Below, piece by piece: positions 21,633 through 32,912 of a stretch of 64,000 nucleotides of DNA. The notes beneath the pieces were generated by a model. It searched no databases and had not been told where the DNA came from. It worked only from the letters and a program-made list of their open reading frames with translations. The position numbers and the translations under genes are program-made. Within the stretch, counting starts at the first letter, position 1, and every line of letters starts with the position of its first letter. Origin of the DNA: Brachypodium distachyon (Eukaryota; Streptophyta; Magnoliopsida; Poales; Poaceae); assembly GCF_000005505.3 (NCBI RefSeq), contig NC_016135.3, positions 15,098,613 through 15,162,612 on the forward strand, read 5' to 3'.

Positions 21633-24600
21633 TCATGCAGGAGGCGCTCCCGGGGCGGCTGCGTCGGCCTCAGGTGCATCCTCGGCGCCGGGGGCTTCCC
21701 CGGCAACTTCCTCGTCAATGGCTTCGGCTTCATCGACCTTGCCTTGCATCCGTGCCACCATCTCGTCCACCATGCCCTGCACTGCTTCTCGGTGGGTCTT
21801 GGCCTCTTCCTCGTCCGACCAGGCGTCAAAGACCGACTCGAACGGGAAGTCGGGGCGGGCGGTGTGGAACCGGGTAAGGATTTGCCCGGCGACCTGCTCG
21901 GCTGCAAGGCCGACTTGCCGGTCCTCAAAAGCCATGACACAGTTCTATAGGCCGCTCAAGCCGACCAACACAGTCTGCGAAGAAGGAGGTGAAGCTGCCC
22001 ATGTTCGCCCCGTCGAAGGTGGCCACCGGGATGTCGAACCCCCGCAGCGCCTCCACCGCCGAGTCAACCAGCTTCTTCAGCCTGGCTACCACCCCCGTCG
22101 TGCGGGCCCGCAGCTCGGTGCACGCACCACGAGCTTCCTGGGCCTGCAGCTTGTGTGCACGGCACTCGGACTTCAGCCTGCCGATCTCGGACGCCTTCTT
22201 GGTGTTGTCGTTGTCGACTAGCCGGAGTTCCTGCCGCACCATGTCAAGCTCGCCCTGAAGGGACGAGCTGACTTCCTGGGCGGCCTTGAGATGCCCTGCA
22301 AGCTCGCGCTCCTGGGAGCGAGCTTGGTCCTGCAGCTCCTTCTCCCGGTGCGCCGAGGCTTCGGCTGCTGTTGCAGCCCCCGTCTCCGGCTCCTTGACCT
22401 CGCGGCGGAGGCGCTGGATCTCCAGGGATTAGTTGGACAGTAAGTCCGTTTTCTCCCGGAGACGCCCTTGGAACAAGTTCAGAGCCGCCTGGTGCTCCTC
22501 CTCGCTCTTGGAGTGCGTGGCCTTCACCAGCTCGAGCTCCCGCTGGTGCTCTTGCTGGACATCCCACGGCTGCTGGAGTACTTCAGCCTCTGGCACCCCT
22601 TGCACGGCAAGCGCCGCCCTGGCTTGCTGCGCCTGCTGGAGCTCCTCCCGGAGCCGTTGCAGCACGGCCCGCTGCTCCTCCACCTCCCGTCACGCTGCGC
22701 CCAGTTCCGCTACCACACGGGCGTGGTCCTGCTGCGTGTCGTTGAAGAAATCGACGAACATCCGCTGCTACTGATGGATGTTGTCGATCACTTGGTGTCC
22801 CTGCTGGAACACGCTGGGGTCAAAAGTGATCCGACCCCATGACCGTCCGGCGAGCTCCCCTGCTCCCGGGCTGAAGGTGGCTCCGGCGGAGGAGGAGGAC
22901 CCCGCCGCAACTGTCTGTGATCCCAAGGGCGCGTCGGGATTTGACGACGCGCCCCCGGCCTGGCCAAGCCCTGCTCCTTCTTGTCCGTCCAAAGGGGCAG
23001 GCTGGGGGCTTGGGGGCTTCTCCAGAGTACCGCCGCCTGCTCCGGCTGGCGGAGGCTGCTCTGTGTCACCTTCCACAGATGGTGCCCCCTGCGTGGCGTC
23101 GCCCCGGCAGGTGCCGTGGCCGATTGCTGAAGGGCTCTGACGGAGGCAACCTCCGCCGGAGCATCGTCGTCAACCTCGCCGGTGAGGTTGATTACCCGCA
23201 CCTCGGTGGGCACGGGTGCAACCGGAGCATCTCCGGCAACTGCACGAAGAGCACCTGCGTCAAGTATGGGAGATGGCACAGATGGGTAAAAGAAATGTTG
23301 GAACTTGCAGGTACCTGCCGCCGGGCCGGTGCCCTGCGAGCTCGAATTGGGGACGCTTGCCCCCAGTGGCAACTGCCGCCGTCACAACAGCCGCGTCAGC
23401 GGCATCTTGATCACCACCGCCCGATGCCGGGCGGGGCCTCTTGGTCGGGGCTGCCGGCGACGTGCTTGTCTGGCCCCTCTTCCTCGAAGAACTGGAAAAT
23501 GCAAAAGCAAGTTAGTTAGACATGTAAAAATTCACGAAATCTAAAGTGTTCAGAACAATGTTGAACTCACCCCGCCAGTATGAGCTTGAGCACCCTGTCC
23601 GCCAGGATGCTCCTCGCCGAGGGGCCGCTTCGCGCGGGGGGAACTGGTGGAGCCGCCGGAGCCGCCGCTGCAGCCGCCGGAGGCCCCAGGCCCCACGTCG
23701 GCGTGAGGCTCCTGAGGCTGCAGGCTGGCCTCCTGCCTGCTCGCCCGCTCCGCCGCAGACCGCCTCACCAGGGGGACGTCGTATTTCTCGTCATCCTCCT
23801 CCGGCGCAACCCCGCTGGCCTCCGGGGGGGCGACCCCGCTAGCTGTCGGGGGAGCGTCGTCGTCGTCGCTGCGGTCTCCTCCGACGCCCAACGAGGAGTC
23901 ATCGGAGTCGGAGTGCTCTGGCTTGGCGGAGCCCTTGCCTTGGCTCCCCTTCCCTGAATCGGTAGCCGGCTCCTTGCCCCACTCATCGCAGAGTGGGAGA
24001 TCCCGGGCTGCGCCGAGGGGTCCTCCACGATCCCCCACTCATCGCAGCGTGGGACATCCCGGGCTCCTGGGTTCGGGATCCCGACGTGGAGCGGGTGCGC
24101 TCCAAGCGGTGGCAGCCGGTAGGCTTCGTCCTCGCCGGTGATGCCCTTGACCCAGAAGTGCACCTCCTCCGGCAGGAGGTCTGTGCGCTGCAGCCGGGTT
24201 CGGTCGCTCGGCCCAGTGTACATCCATGCCAAATGTGAGCGCCGCTGCAGGGGAGCCATGCGCCTCCCGATGAAGTGGCGCACCACATCCGTGTCCGCGA
24301 GCCCAGCCTCACGGAGCGCCTTGATCTTGGCACAGATTGGAGCCAGCTCCTCGTCCTTCTGGTCGCGAAGCATCTAGTCGTCAGAGCCCTTCGGGGGCCC
24401 GAGGGGCTCCTTGTGGAACTCCTGGAGCTTGTCGGTGCGCACCCAGCACCAGTCGCGGTGCCACTCGTGCTCGATCTTCTTCTTCCTCAGCCGGATGAAC
24501 TCCGACTTGATCCTGTCGCAGAACCGGAACACCACTCCTGAGGATAGGGGAGCCTTCCCCTCCACCCTCGGGTAGTAGTAGTGGCGAAACAGAGCCACTG

Positions 24601-24911
24601 ATGGCATCACCCCCACGAACGCTTCACACAGGTGTTGGAAGACAGCCAATATGAAGAACGACGTGGGGTGAATCTGCGCCATGATGAGCCTGTACGTCTC
24701 CATGATGGCGGAAAGGAAGAAAGAGTGCGGCAGCACGAACCCGGCTAGGATGAATCTCCAGAAGACCCGGAAGTACTGCTAGTCGCGCTCCGCGCCGACG
24801 GGAAGAATCCGCGTCGGCCCGTACACGTTGTGCTTGGTGTCGAGCGCCAAGACCAGCTTGTCAATCTCCTCGCCGTTGTACCCGGGGGGGAGAATGCGAA
24901 CTTAGCCCGCA
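21633..24911 (-). pseudogene. Antisense spliced gene of element C: Transposase_28-type domain plus coiled coil
   Basis: This gene lies downstream of pol on the opposite strand. The N-terminal part (24911 to about 24380) has the 'putative gypsy type transposon' domain, with HLCEAFVGVMPSVALFRHYY and KKKIEHEWH. An acidic Ser/Asp-rich middle follows, then a coiled coil (about 22700-21930) and an acidic tail ending at 21633. Two introns are visible: 23570-23492 (GTGAGTTCAAC...TTTTCCAG, 79 bp) and 23314-23255 (GTACCTGC...GACGCAG, 60 bp). Frameshifts (near 24740, 23760, 22430) and stops break it, and the LTR of G removes its first exon at 24912. The role is unknown; related antisense ORFs are known in Tat-type elements. 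Confidence 0.75.
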
Positions 24912-26289
24912 TGTAACGACCCGAGACCAACCTTTTCCTTTTAAGCCCTTTTGGACTGTTTTGTAATTTAATTATCTTCATCTTATCATGCTCATGTCAT
25001 CATCAACATTTTGCCATGTCATTAGCATCATGTCATATGAAATGTTATCCACTTGCATTAAACTTGTTGCTTCTTTTGCATTGTCAATTTCATGTGCTTT
25101 AAAAAACCCAAAATAGTTTTGCTTATCTTTAAAAGGTGGCAAAGTGCAACCTTAAATTATTTATGAAACCAACTTTGGTTTTAAAATTTATTCTTGGGAT
25201 TAATTAAACCCAACCATTCTCTTCCCTCTATTTGAAATCCATTTCAAACAACAACTTTAAACCTTTTGCTAAACTTCTCTCTCCTTTCTTTTATTTTCTG
25301 TTTATCTAATTTTCCCTAAAAGCCAGATTTGAATTTGCAATTCAAATCAAGTTGGGAGATTAAATAAGTAGAAAAGGAGAAAAGGAATAAGCCTACCTCC
25401 TTACCTCAGCCGGCCCAGCCCAAATGACAGCCCATCTCCCTCTCCCGAGCACACCTCTCTCTCTCTCTCGTTCTCTCTGTTCCTCGTGTTCCTCCCGTAC
25501 GGTAGTCATCCTGAGCCTCCACGTGCCCTGCTTCTTTGATTTGACAGCCGGTAATGATATTCTGGTAATTACTCTCTTCTGTAGAGTTTTGGTAATGATA
25601 TTCTTCTGTAGAGTTTTGTATGAGCTTTTTAATTACTCTCTTTGTATTGAAGTGTTTATCGTAGGTTAAGAACTTGAGGCTTGAATTATGCAAAGGTTAG
25701 CAATTTGGGGCTAAATTGCATAATTCCGGTCCCGGGGTCTTACAACTTGGTATCAGAGCTAAACTGACTCTAGGATTCCCTGGCTACTTTTGGTCAAAGT
25801 TTAGTCTAGAAATTTATTTTGTTCCTCTAAACTATTTAAAAATGTGAAAATAGGCTCTATTTTTCTTCTTTCCCACCCACCCATCCTTCTTGTTTTCCGA
25901 AAAGTTCCCTCTCGCCTAAGTTTTGCAAACTAAGTATCTCGTTGGTTTTTCCTGGAGTTCCTCAGGTGGTGCCTTTTCTCGTCTCTTCTTTGCTTCAAGA
26001 CAGATGAAGACCTTCTACTTTCTCTTCTAGCTGGTGTTTTTATATGTGTTATAGACCAAGCTTTCCTTCTCTTCGCTCGTCTCCTTCTTTTGTTGTCTGT
26101 TCTTTCCTTCCTCTTCCTGGCATTCTATATTTGTTATAGAACATGCTTTTCTACCTTGGCTTTTGCCTTCCTTTTAACGACTTCATAGATCGCCTTCTTC
26201 TAGGTCGGTTGATTCATATGTTGTTCCTTTGCCCATCGAGTCAAGATCTTTTGTCATCCAGCTACATTTTGCGATGCCTTGAATTAGTA
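24912..26289 (+). mobile_element. Element G: truncated chromovirus-like LTR element
   Basis: An 833-bp LTR (24912-25744) begins TGTAACGACCCGAGACC and ends GGGTCTTACA. It is followed by a primer site TGGTATCAGAGC (25748-25759) complementary to the 3' end of initiator tRNA-Met. About 530 bp of leader follow and have no clear gene. At about 26290 the sequence changes abruptly into the antisense-gene leader of element X. The bases before the LTR (CCGCA, 24907-24911) would be the target duplication; the matching copy is gone with the rest of the element. Confidence 0.75.
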
Positions 26290-26342
26290 ATTATCCCAGC
26301 GCCCCGTAGGGTACGGATGCGACCGTTACCGAGAAGCAGGGT

Positions 26343-26352
26343 GCTATAAGGC
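26343..26352 (+). promoter_or_regulatory. Candidate TATA box of the antisense gene in element X
   Basis: GCTATAAGGC stands about 110 bp before the ATG at 26457. The aligned place in element H is TCATAAAGCC at about 59535, also about 115 bp before its ATG. The flanks (GTAGGGTACGG) are shared. Confidence 0.45.
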
Positions 26353-26456
26353 TCCACAGCTGTGCCGTGGGGTGAACACTTAGCCCCCCAGCCTTTCTCC
26401 CCCGTCTTCCGACTCCCTGCGCCCACGAGCCTTGCTAGCTTCCGCCCACGCTCCCC

Positions 26457-27031
26457 ATGGCGCCCGCCACCACCAGGAAGGGAAAGGAAGGGAAGGCTCC
26501 AAAGAAACCGGCAGCCAGCAAGAGCGAGGCGGCCACCAAGGCCGCCGTGGACAAAGAGCAGAAGAAGCGGGCGATGAGGGCCACGCTCGCCTTCTACTAG
26601 CCCGGCTACAACGGCGAGGCGCTAGCCAAGATCTGGCACGCCGTTGCCTCCGGGTTCAACGAGCATGGGGAGACCCTGATCTTCCCCGACCGCGCCGACC
26701 ACCAGGAAAACGACTTCCGGGTGTCTGGACGCTTCATCCTCGCAAGATTGCTGCTGCCGTTCTCCCTGTTCCTCCATGCACTCATGGAGTCGTACCAATT
26801 GCGGGTGGTGCAGCTCCACCCCTCCTGCCTTTATCTCCTCGCCACCTTCCAGTTCCTCTGTGAAGCGTTCGTCGGAGTAATGCCGTCGGTGGCGCTGTTC
26901 CGGCACTACTTCTACCCTCGCATCGATAACGCAAATGCGATGTCGTCGGGGGTGGTGTTCTGCGCCCGCGACCGGGTGAAGTCCAAGTTCATCGTCCGGT
27001 CGAAAAAGAAGATCGAGAAGGAATGGCGAGG
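26457..27031 (+). pseudogene. N-terminal half of the antisense gene of element X (Transposase_28-type)
   Basis: The start is ATG 26457 (MAPATTRKGKEGK), matching the ATG of element H (MAPPTTRKGKEVQ). A Lys/Ala-rich leader precedes the domain (GEALAKIWHAV, FLCEAFVGVMPSVALFRHYF, KKKIEKEW). One in-frame TAG at 26598-26600 interrupts an otherwise open frame. At 27032 the 3' LTR of element E begins, so the rest of the gene is displaced or lost. The five bases before the LTR, CGAGG (27027-27031), are the candidate target duplication. This is the best preserved N-terminus of the family in the window. Confidence 0.75.
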
Positions 27032-28037
27032 TGTCATCGCCCGGTGGTCCGACACCGGGGGCGTGCGGTCACGGCCCCTTTTAGGTTTGGTAGGGGCGTC
27101 GGGGTTCGCCCGGGCAATCGCCGGCACGGCTGATGAGGCCCTGCGGGGCCGGCGAAATGAAGTACTAAAAGTGCGCGCTAATCAAAGAATAGATACACTC
27201 ACGTTTTTACCCAGGTTCGGGCCACCCGGAGGTGTAAAACCCTACGTCCTGCTTGTCTGAGCTGGTATTGGATTAAAATCAAGCGTTTACAGGTTGCCGG
27301 GTGAGTTCCCGGGCTTTCTCTCCCTTTGGCTAGAGGCTCCTTACTATCCTCTGCTAATGTTAGAGGCTAACTGTGGGCTGATCGAACCGAACCCTACTGT
27401 CTACTAGAGCCAACTGAGAGTCCAACTGAATCGAACGAACCAAAACCGAACCCACTGAACCAACCAAAACCCAACCCTTTGACCGCTGGCGAGGGTCCTC
27501 CTTTTATACTCAAGGGGATGCCACAGGTGTCACGGTGCATGAGCTACAAGTGTCGAGCGGGGAGGCATACAACTCCCCCCGGTGAGCTGGTGGTGCGCAT
27601 GGATGCCGCCTCCGCCGCCAGGGGTCTAAAACCCTAGAGTAGGATTGGATAGCCACTGTTCCCTTGATCGGACGGGTAACGCCCTGTCGGTCGGCTCATT
27701 TAATGAGCCGTGCGCCTTACTCCTTGCCCCGGTGGGGCCGCGCATCCCACGCCCGCCACACGCCCGCGTGGTGCTGTTGATCTGGCTACTGGGCCCCACG
27801 CTTGAGGCGGGGGCATGCGCCCGGGAACCCCCTGTCCCGGCAAGTCGATCCTTGGGAAGCGCTCGGACCCAACGCACCTGGGAAGCAGCTTCCCGGGAGG
27901 TGCCCAGGCGGGAATATTCCCCGAAGCCCCGCTAGCCCCTTCCGGGCTGCTCATAGACGCTGCCCGGGATGAAACCTTCCCAGGAACTTGGGAACGGGGC
28001 CCACGCGTCGCGCAGCGGTGGTACCCCGGGTGCGACT
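27032..28037 (-). repeat. 3' LTR of element E
   Basis: The left edge TGTCATCGCCCGGTGG is the reverse complement of the LTR end. The right edge at 28037 joins the polypurine tract. Compared with the LTR of H, nine bases near the LTR start are deleted and the first T is changed. The TATA box reads TATAAAAGG on the minus strand at about 27502. Confidence 0.85.
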
Positions 28038-28049
28038 GTAGCCCCCGGG
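28038..28049 (-). other. Polypurine tract of element E
   Basis: On the minus strand CCCGGGGGCTAC directly precedes the 3' LTR. The same tract precedes the LTR of element H (59241-59252). This site primes plus-strand DNA synthesis. Confidence 0.75.
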
Positions 28050-28249
28050 CGTGGGCCGGCATCACCTGTTCCCGGAAGAGTCTCCCCCCGGCCGGTTGCC
28101 GGGCTACGCCCTTAACCGACATGTGGGCCCCGATCTGCCGCGGGCCCGCGTCCTTTCGATGCAAGAGGGCGCGCACGCAGGCCGGCAGCAGCACCGACCT
28201 GGCTCCTTTGCTTTCATCCCCTTCGCTAGCTGATCCGCCACCATACGGT

Positions 28250-29925
28250 CCTCTGTTCCCGCAGGCGACGTCTAGCCTGCGGCAGGCATCCCGGCAGCGG
28301 CGGCCGGAACGGAGGAGGAGGAAGTTCCTCCCGCAAGCCCGGCGGCCCCGCAAGGTACTCGTCCAGAACCTCCTGCGTCCGCCTCCGGGCAACCTGGCTA
28401 ACACTTTGGATCCTAACCGTTCTATCTGCTGCAGGCTCGACTGTGCCTGCGCCGGGGGTGGGCGATGCGGTGATTGACCTGGACCCTGACGCCAAGCGCC
28501 GCGACACACCAGCAGCCATAGAGGCTGCCGGAGTGGGTTCTCCAGCCAGCCAGCAGGAGGTGGCACCTGCCGAGGGCGTGGCAACCCCATCATCCCCGCA
28601 GCCCTTCGGCGCAGGCGAGGGGGGGGGGGGCTGCGGCGGGGGAGCAGTAGGACGCTCCACCGCAGGCGGACGACCCCCTGCCCGGCCATACGGTGGCAGC
28701 GAGCGCTTCGTCATCGTCGGCCGCTACCTCCACCACGAGCCTCGGCACCCTCATCGGGGTGGCTTGGAATCCCATCACTTGGGATCCAAGCATCTTCGAC
28801 AAGGGGCACCGGTTCCTTGACGCCATCAAGGACCAGCAGCTGGCCTTCGTCACCTCCTTCAACCAAGTGAGGGAGCACCATGAGTTCGCCAAGAGCCAGC
28901 TAGGCGAGGTGCGACTGGCCGTGGAGAAGGAGCGGCAAGAACTCTCCCGGCTGCGGGAGGAGACACGCCTCGCCAGGGAGGAGGCGCGCCTCGCCCGGGA
29001 AGCCCTGGATGAGGCCGCCACGCCGGTTGTCCCCAAAGAGGAGCTCTACCAATGACTGGAGGCTCAGCGCGCCGAGCACCAAGAAAAACCCTGGACTCGC
29101 TGATGGCGGCTCAGGTGGAAGCCAAGAAGAAGCACGCGGAGGTGCTCGCCGCGGCTCAGGCTCGGATCGATGAGAAGAGCGACCTGATCAGCAACTACCT
29201 CGGTGAGATCCAGGGCTGCGTGTCAAGCTGGAGGTGCAGACCAAGGCTACCGCAGACGTGGTAACAGCGGCTGTGCGGCAGGAGGTAGAGCTCAATTCTA
29301 CCAAGGATAGGAGGGCCCAACTCGAGACCGAGCTGACCACTGTTCGGGAAGAGCTCGTTAAGGCGGGCGAGGACAATGCGGCCCAGGCCGCACAACTCTC
29401 AGCGCAGGCGAGCCTCCTCCGCAAGGCCAAGCATGCCCTGCATTTGGCTCGGACCAACCACGGCACGCTGATCGGGCAGCGGGAGCTGGAGACCAAGAAG
29501 CTACTTGGAATCGCCCAATCGCTGCGCGACCTGCTGCCGCGGTTCGAACTGTGAGCCACGCGGGTGGACGGGACTGACACCACGCTGATCCCGTTCTTCT
29601 CCAACCTGGTGCAGAAGCTCTGGCGCTCGTTGTGTGGATCGCCAATTTCGGCACCAAGGAGATCGCCAACTGCGCCCGGGAGGTTGCCGGGACGATCCTA
29701 CCGAGGGTGCACCTCCGGCATCCTGAGTTCCCCTTCGAGACATTGCTGGACGATTGGTCGGATAGCGAGGATGCCCCCACCCACTGCCAGACCGTGAGTG
29801 GGTTCGTCGACAAAGTGGTCAAACGGATGCAGCAGAAGCCGGACCCTAAGCCATCGCCGGAGCCCCCAGCGGAAGCCGCCTCAACCAGTCGCCGGGGCCC
29901 CTTCCCAGCCCTTGTCATTCCTTAG
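28250..29925 (+). pseudogene. Antisense gene of element E, N-terminal domain deleted
   Basis: The sequence follows element H from the polypurine tract to about 28158, then jumps to the middle of the gene, so promoter, ATG and the Transposase_28-type domain are missing. An intron 28355-28434 (GTACTCG...CTGCTGCAG, 80 bp) corresponds in place to the second intron of element C. Another acceptor (TTCCCGCAG) ends at 28264. The C-terminal part carries LIGVAWNPITWDPSIFDKG (28750), a long Glu/Arg/Leu-rich coiled coil (28860-29540) and the tail ending in PALVIP at 29925. A stop at 29053-29055 and frameshifts near 29100 and 29600 break it. Confidence 0.75.
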
Positions 29926-31647
29926 TGTTGTTTTCTTTTTACTTCTGTTCCCTGCAAGTGTGGCGCCTGGCGCCATTTAAACAATTAATACCTTATTGGT
30001 CTGTGCAACTGTTTACTGTGTTCGTTTGTTTAGTTCTCTGGTTCCGCTTAATTCTTGTCTTTTGTTCCCGGGGTTGTCTCGCGGGGTGGATCCCTTTGCC
30101 TTTGTGCGTTATGCCTTGTGTTACCGGGGACTTGCGCGCCACGTACTCAGCCGGACCAGGGACACGGGACGGACCCGCAGTGCCGACTTGGGGCCAAGGA
30201 GCGGCGACGAGCCACTCCGCTTGCGGGCTAGCTACTCCCAAGCATGCGCTCTGGGACGGACCCGACAGCCGCACGAGGAGCGCACTCCCCCCGGAAGCGT
30301 CCTTTCAACACCCTGGCTACACGCAGGGTCTGGGCCACGCTAGCGAGGCAACGTTCAGTTTCAGAGAGTTTATCGTTCAAGTTCATGCACTTAGCTTTTC
30401 GTTCGTTCCCGTGCTTGGAATGCTTGCCGGAGGGATGCGGCAGGAACGCTATGGTAGTGCACCCATCGGCGCTGAGCACTGATGGCATGCACCACCATAG
30501 CGCCGCTGCAGTAGCCCTCGCCTTTTGGATCCACCTGTTTGAGAGATGCGGCAAGGATGCTATGGTTGGGCAGCCGCCGGCGCCAAGCACCGGTGGCTGC
30601 GCCACCACAGCGCCCCTGCGGCAACCCTCGCCTTTGGGGACACTCTTCGGAGGGGTACGGCAGGAACGCTGTGGCGGGGCCGGCGCCGGGTACCGGTGGT
30701 GGCGCCACCACAGCGTCTCCGCAGCATCCATCGCCCCGGAGTGGCCTGGTGGGGAGATGCGACAAGGGCGCGGTGGCAGTGCACCCATTAGCACAGAGCA
30801 CTAATGGCATGCACCACCATTGCGCCTCTGCGGCACCTCTCACCCTTGATTCATCTTCGTTGGCTCTGCTCTGAACTGCTCCATGGCCGGCACGCTCTTT
30901 TATAGGCGCGGGGAAGGGGCTTGCCACCACGTGTGCTGGGTCACCACAGCACACGTCGTGCCGCACCCCCTTGAAGTGAGGCCCGGTCTTTGCTACCATG
31001 CATGCCAAGTTACCCTGGCATACGTGGCGCCCCCCTCCTGAAGAAGAGGCCTCGAAGTGCGACACGACCCTCGTAGTGCGGTCACTCCACACCACAGGGC
31101 GCCACTAAACGCCGCAGCCCGTGGATGGTCCATGAGCGTTACAGTGCGCTGGATTCCTCCTTTACCCTGCACGTCAGATTCTTACCAAGCCCGAGATGCT
31201 GCAATTTTTTTTTCGAAATTCACAAGAAATTCACGAAAACACATAGCAACATGGGTAGCTCCCTGCCTCCAAGCCCTCGGGCACAGAAGGGTCGATGCCA
31301 AACTTGGGTGTGAGCACTTCTTATATTTCAGGATGCAGCGTCTGTGTGATGCATGTTGCGGTGAGCCCGGCAACTGCATGCCCCGTGTCGGAGTGATCCG
31401 GCAACGGGTTATCGCTTTCGAGGCTCCCGCAGCCCCCTGCTCACAACCAAGTATGGAAAGAGACTTCTGTGCACCTATACCAGGAGACAGAAGGAGGAGA
31501 AAAACGCAAATAACCGAGGCAACTAGAAATTTAGGAAACAACACTTATCTTCATTCACAACAACTAGTGGTTTACAATCGGGGGTTGCCCGGCTACACTA
31601 GTTTGAGAGGCATGCGTCGGCGGCATCATGGGTCGGGCACCACTGCT
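29926..31647. repeat. 3' spacer of element E with a four-unit hairpin array (30429-30840)
   Basis: Four units at about 108-112 bp spacing each hold an imperfect hairpin: 30447-30502, 30559-30611, 30667-30715 and about 30768-30825. Stems open with GCTATGGT, GCTATGGTTG, CGCTGTGGCG or GCGCGGTGGC and close with the complementary CACCATAGC, CACCACAGC, CGCCACCACAGCG or CACCACCATTGCGC. Loops differ. Units are joined by a GAGGGATGCGGCAGGAA-like linker. The rest of the spacer has no gene; blocks near 30150 and 31190-31310 are shared with C and H. Confidence 0.75.
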
Positions 31648-32912
31648 TCACGGGTAGAACTTGCGCAAGTGCTCAAGGTTCCAGCTATTTTGCACCGGCA
31701 AGCCTTCTTCGGTTTCCAGTCGAACAACCCCCGGCCTGGTCACCTGCACTACCCGGAAGGGGCCCTCCCATTTCGGAGTCAGCTTGTTCCCGGCCTTCGT
31801 TCCTTGTATCTGGCGCGGGACAAGGTCTCCGGTCTCGAGCTCCCGGGAACGGACCCGCCTATCGTAATAACGGCAGAGTCCCTGCGGGTAGCGCACAGCT
31901 CGCATAGCAGCCCGGCATCGAAGTTCTTCGATGAAGTTCAGATCATCAACCCTTTGCTCGTGTTGGCTGGAGTCGCCGTACGCGCGTACTCGGGGAGATC
32001 CGTGCTTGAGCTCGAGGGGCAGCACCGCTTCTGCCCCGTAGACAAGGGCGGAAGGAGTTTCGCTTGTTGCCTGGCTAGGTGTGGTCCTGAGTGACCGCAG
32101 CACGGGCTGTAGTTCTTCGACCTAGTGCTTCCCGTGGCCTTTGAGCTTGTCAAAAGTTCGTGTCTTGAGCCCCCGCAACACTTCCGCGTTGGCTCGCTCC
32201 GCCTGCCCATTACTCCTTGAGTGAGCAATAGACGCAAAGTGTATCTTGGTGCCCATGCCCTTGCAGTAGGCCTGGAACACCACACTCGTGAATTGTGTGC
32301 CGTTATCGGTGATGATGCCGTTAGGCACACCAAACCGGCACACAATGCTCTTGAAGAACTTTATGGCCACCTGGGCGGTCACCTTCCGCACTAGTTCCAC
32401 TTCCACCCACTTGGAGAACTTGTCGATGGCCACGAGTAGGTACTCATAGCTGCCAACTGCTCTCGGCAGCTTGCCGACGATATCCAGCCCCCAGACCCGA
32501 ATGGCCAGGAGGGCGGAATGACTTGCAGGTCCTGCGCCGGCTGGTTTCTCTTCTTCGCATGAAACTGGCACGCCTCACACGTCTTCACCAGCTGCTCTGT
32601 GTCGGCTAGGGCCGTGGGCCAGTAGAAGCCGTGGCGAAACGCCTTGCCTGCCAAGGCCCGGGAGGCCACATGATGGGAGCACGTGCCTCGGTGAATCTCT
32701 TCCAGTAGCGCGCGCCCCTCGTCCTAGGGCACGCAAAGCAGCCTGACTCTATTTGCACGCCTTCGGTAGAGGTTGCCATCCACCACAGCGTACATCTTGG
32801 CTTGCCGGGCCACGTGCTCCGTGGCAACGTCATCTTCCGGGAGGGCTTCTCCCTTCAAATAGCGGGCGATATCCACCGCCCAAGGCGGGGTCTCCCTGCC
32901 AACGCATGCCAC
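31648..32912 (-). pseudogene. pol: Integrase of element E
   Basis: The zinc domain (HRGTCSHH-like region near 32680 and CEACQFH near 32570) is followed by the core: GLDIVGK (about 32488), ITDNGTQF (about 32310), and GQAERAN (about 32200). The C-terminus reads PKWEGPFRVVQVTRPG (about 31745) and ends KFYP with a stop at 31648-31650. The integrase is spread over at least three frames, with breaks near 32490, 32120 and 32730. It aligns with the integrase of C along its length and marks where element C should end. Confidence 0.85.

Larger units (their letters stand above)
8741..24911 (+). mobile_element. Element C: Tat-lineage Ty3/gypsy retrotransposon, 3' LTR lost
   Basis: The order is LTR (8741-9574), primer site, gag, protease, reverse transcriptase, RNase H, second (archaeal-type) RNase H, integrase, hairpin-rich spacer, then a gene on the opposite strand (21633-24911). 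Two RNase H domains plus an antisense 3' gene fit the Tat branch of plant gypsy elements. A 4608-bp solo LTR interrupts pol at 13381-17988. The LTR of element G begins at 24912 inside the antisense gene, and no 3' LTR of C is found. Many stops and frameshifts make C an old, inactive copy. Confidence 0.85.

Noticed and set aside
26457..29925. One continuous antisense gene from X through E
   Set aside because: The 3' LTR of E lies between them and E has its own polypurine tract at 28038, so the two parts belong to different elements.
30429..30840. CRISPR-like array
   Set aside because: The repeats are long, diverged and self-complementary with no uniform spacers, and the setting is a plant retrotransposon.
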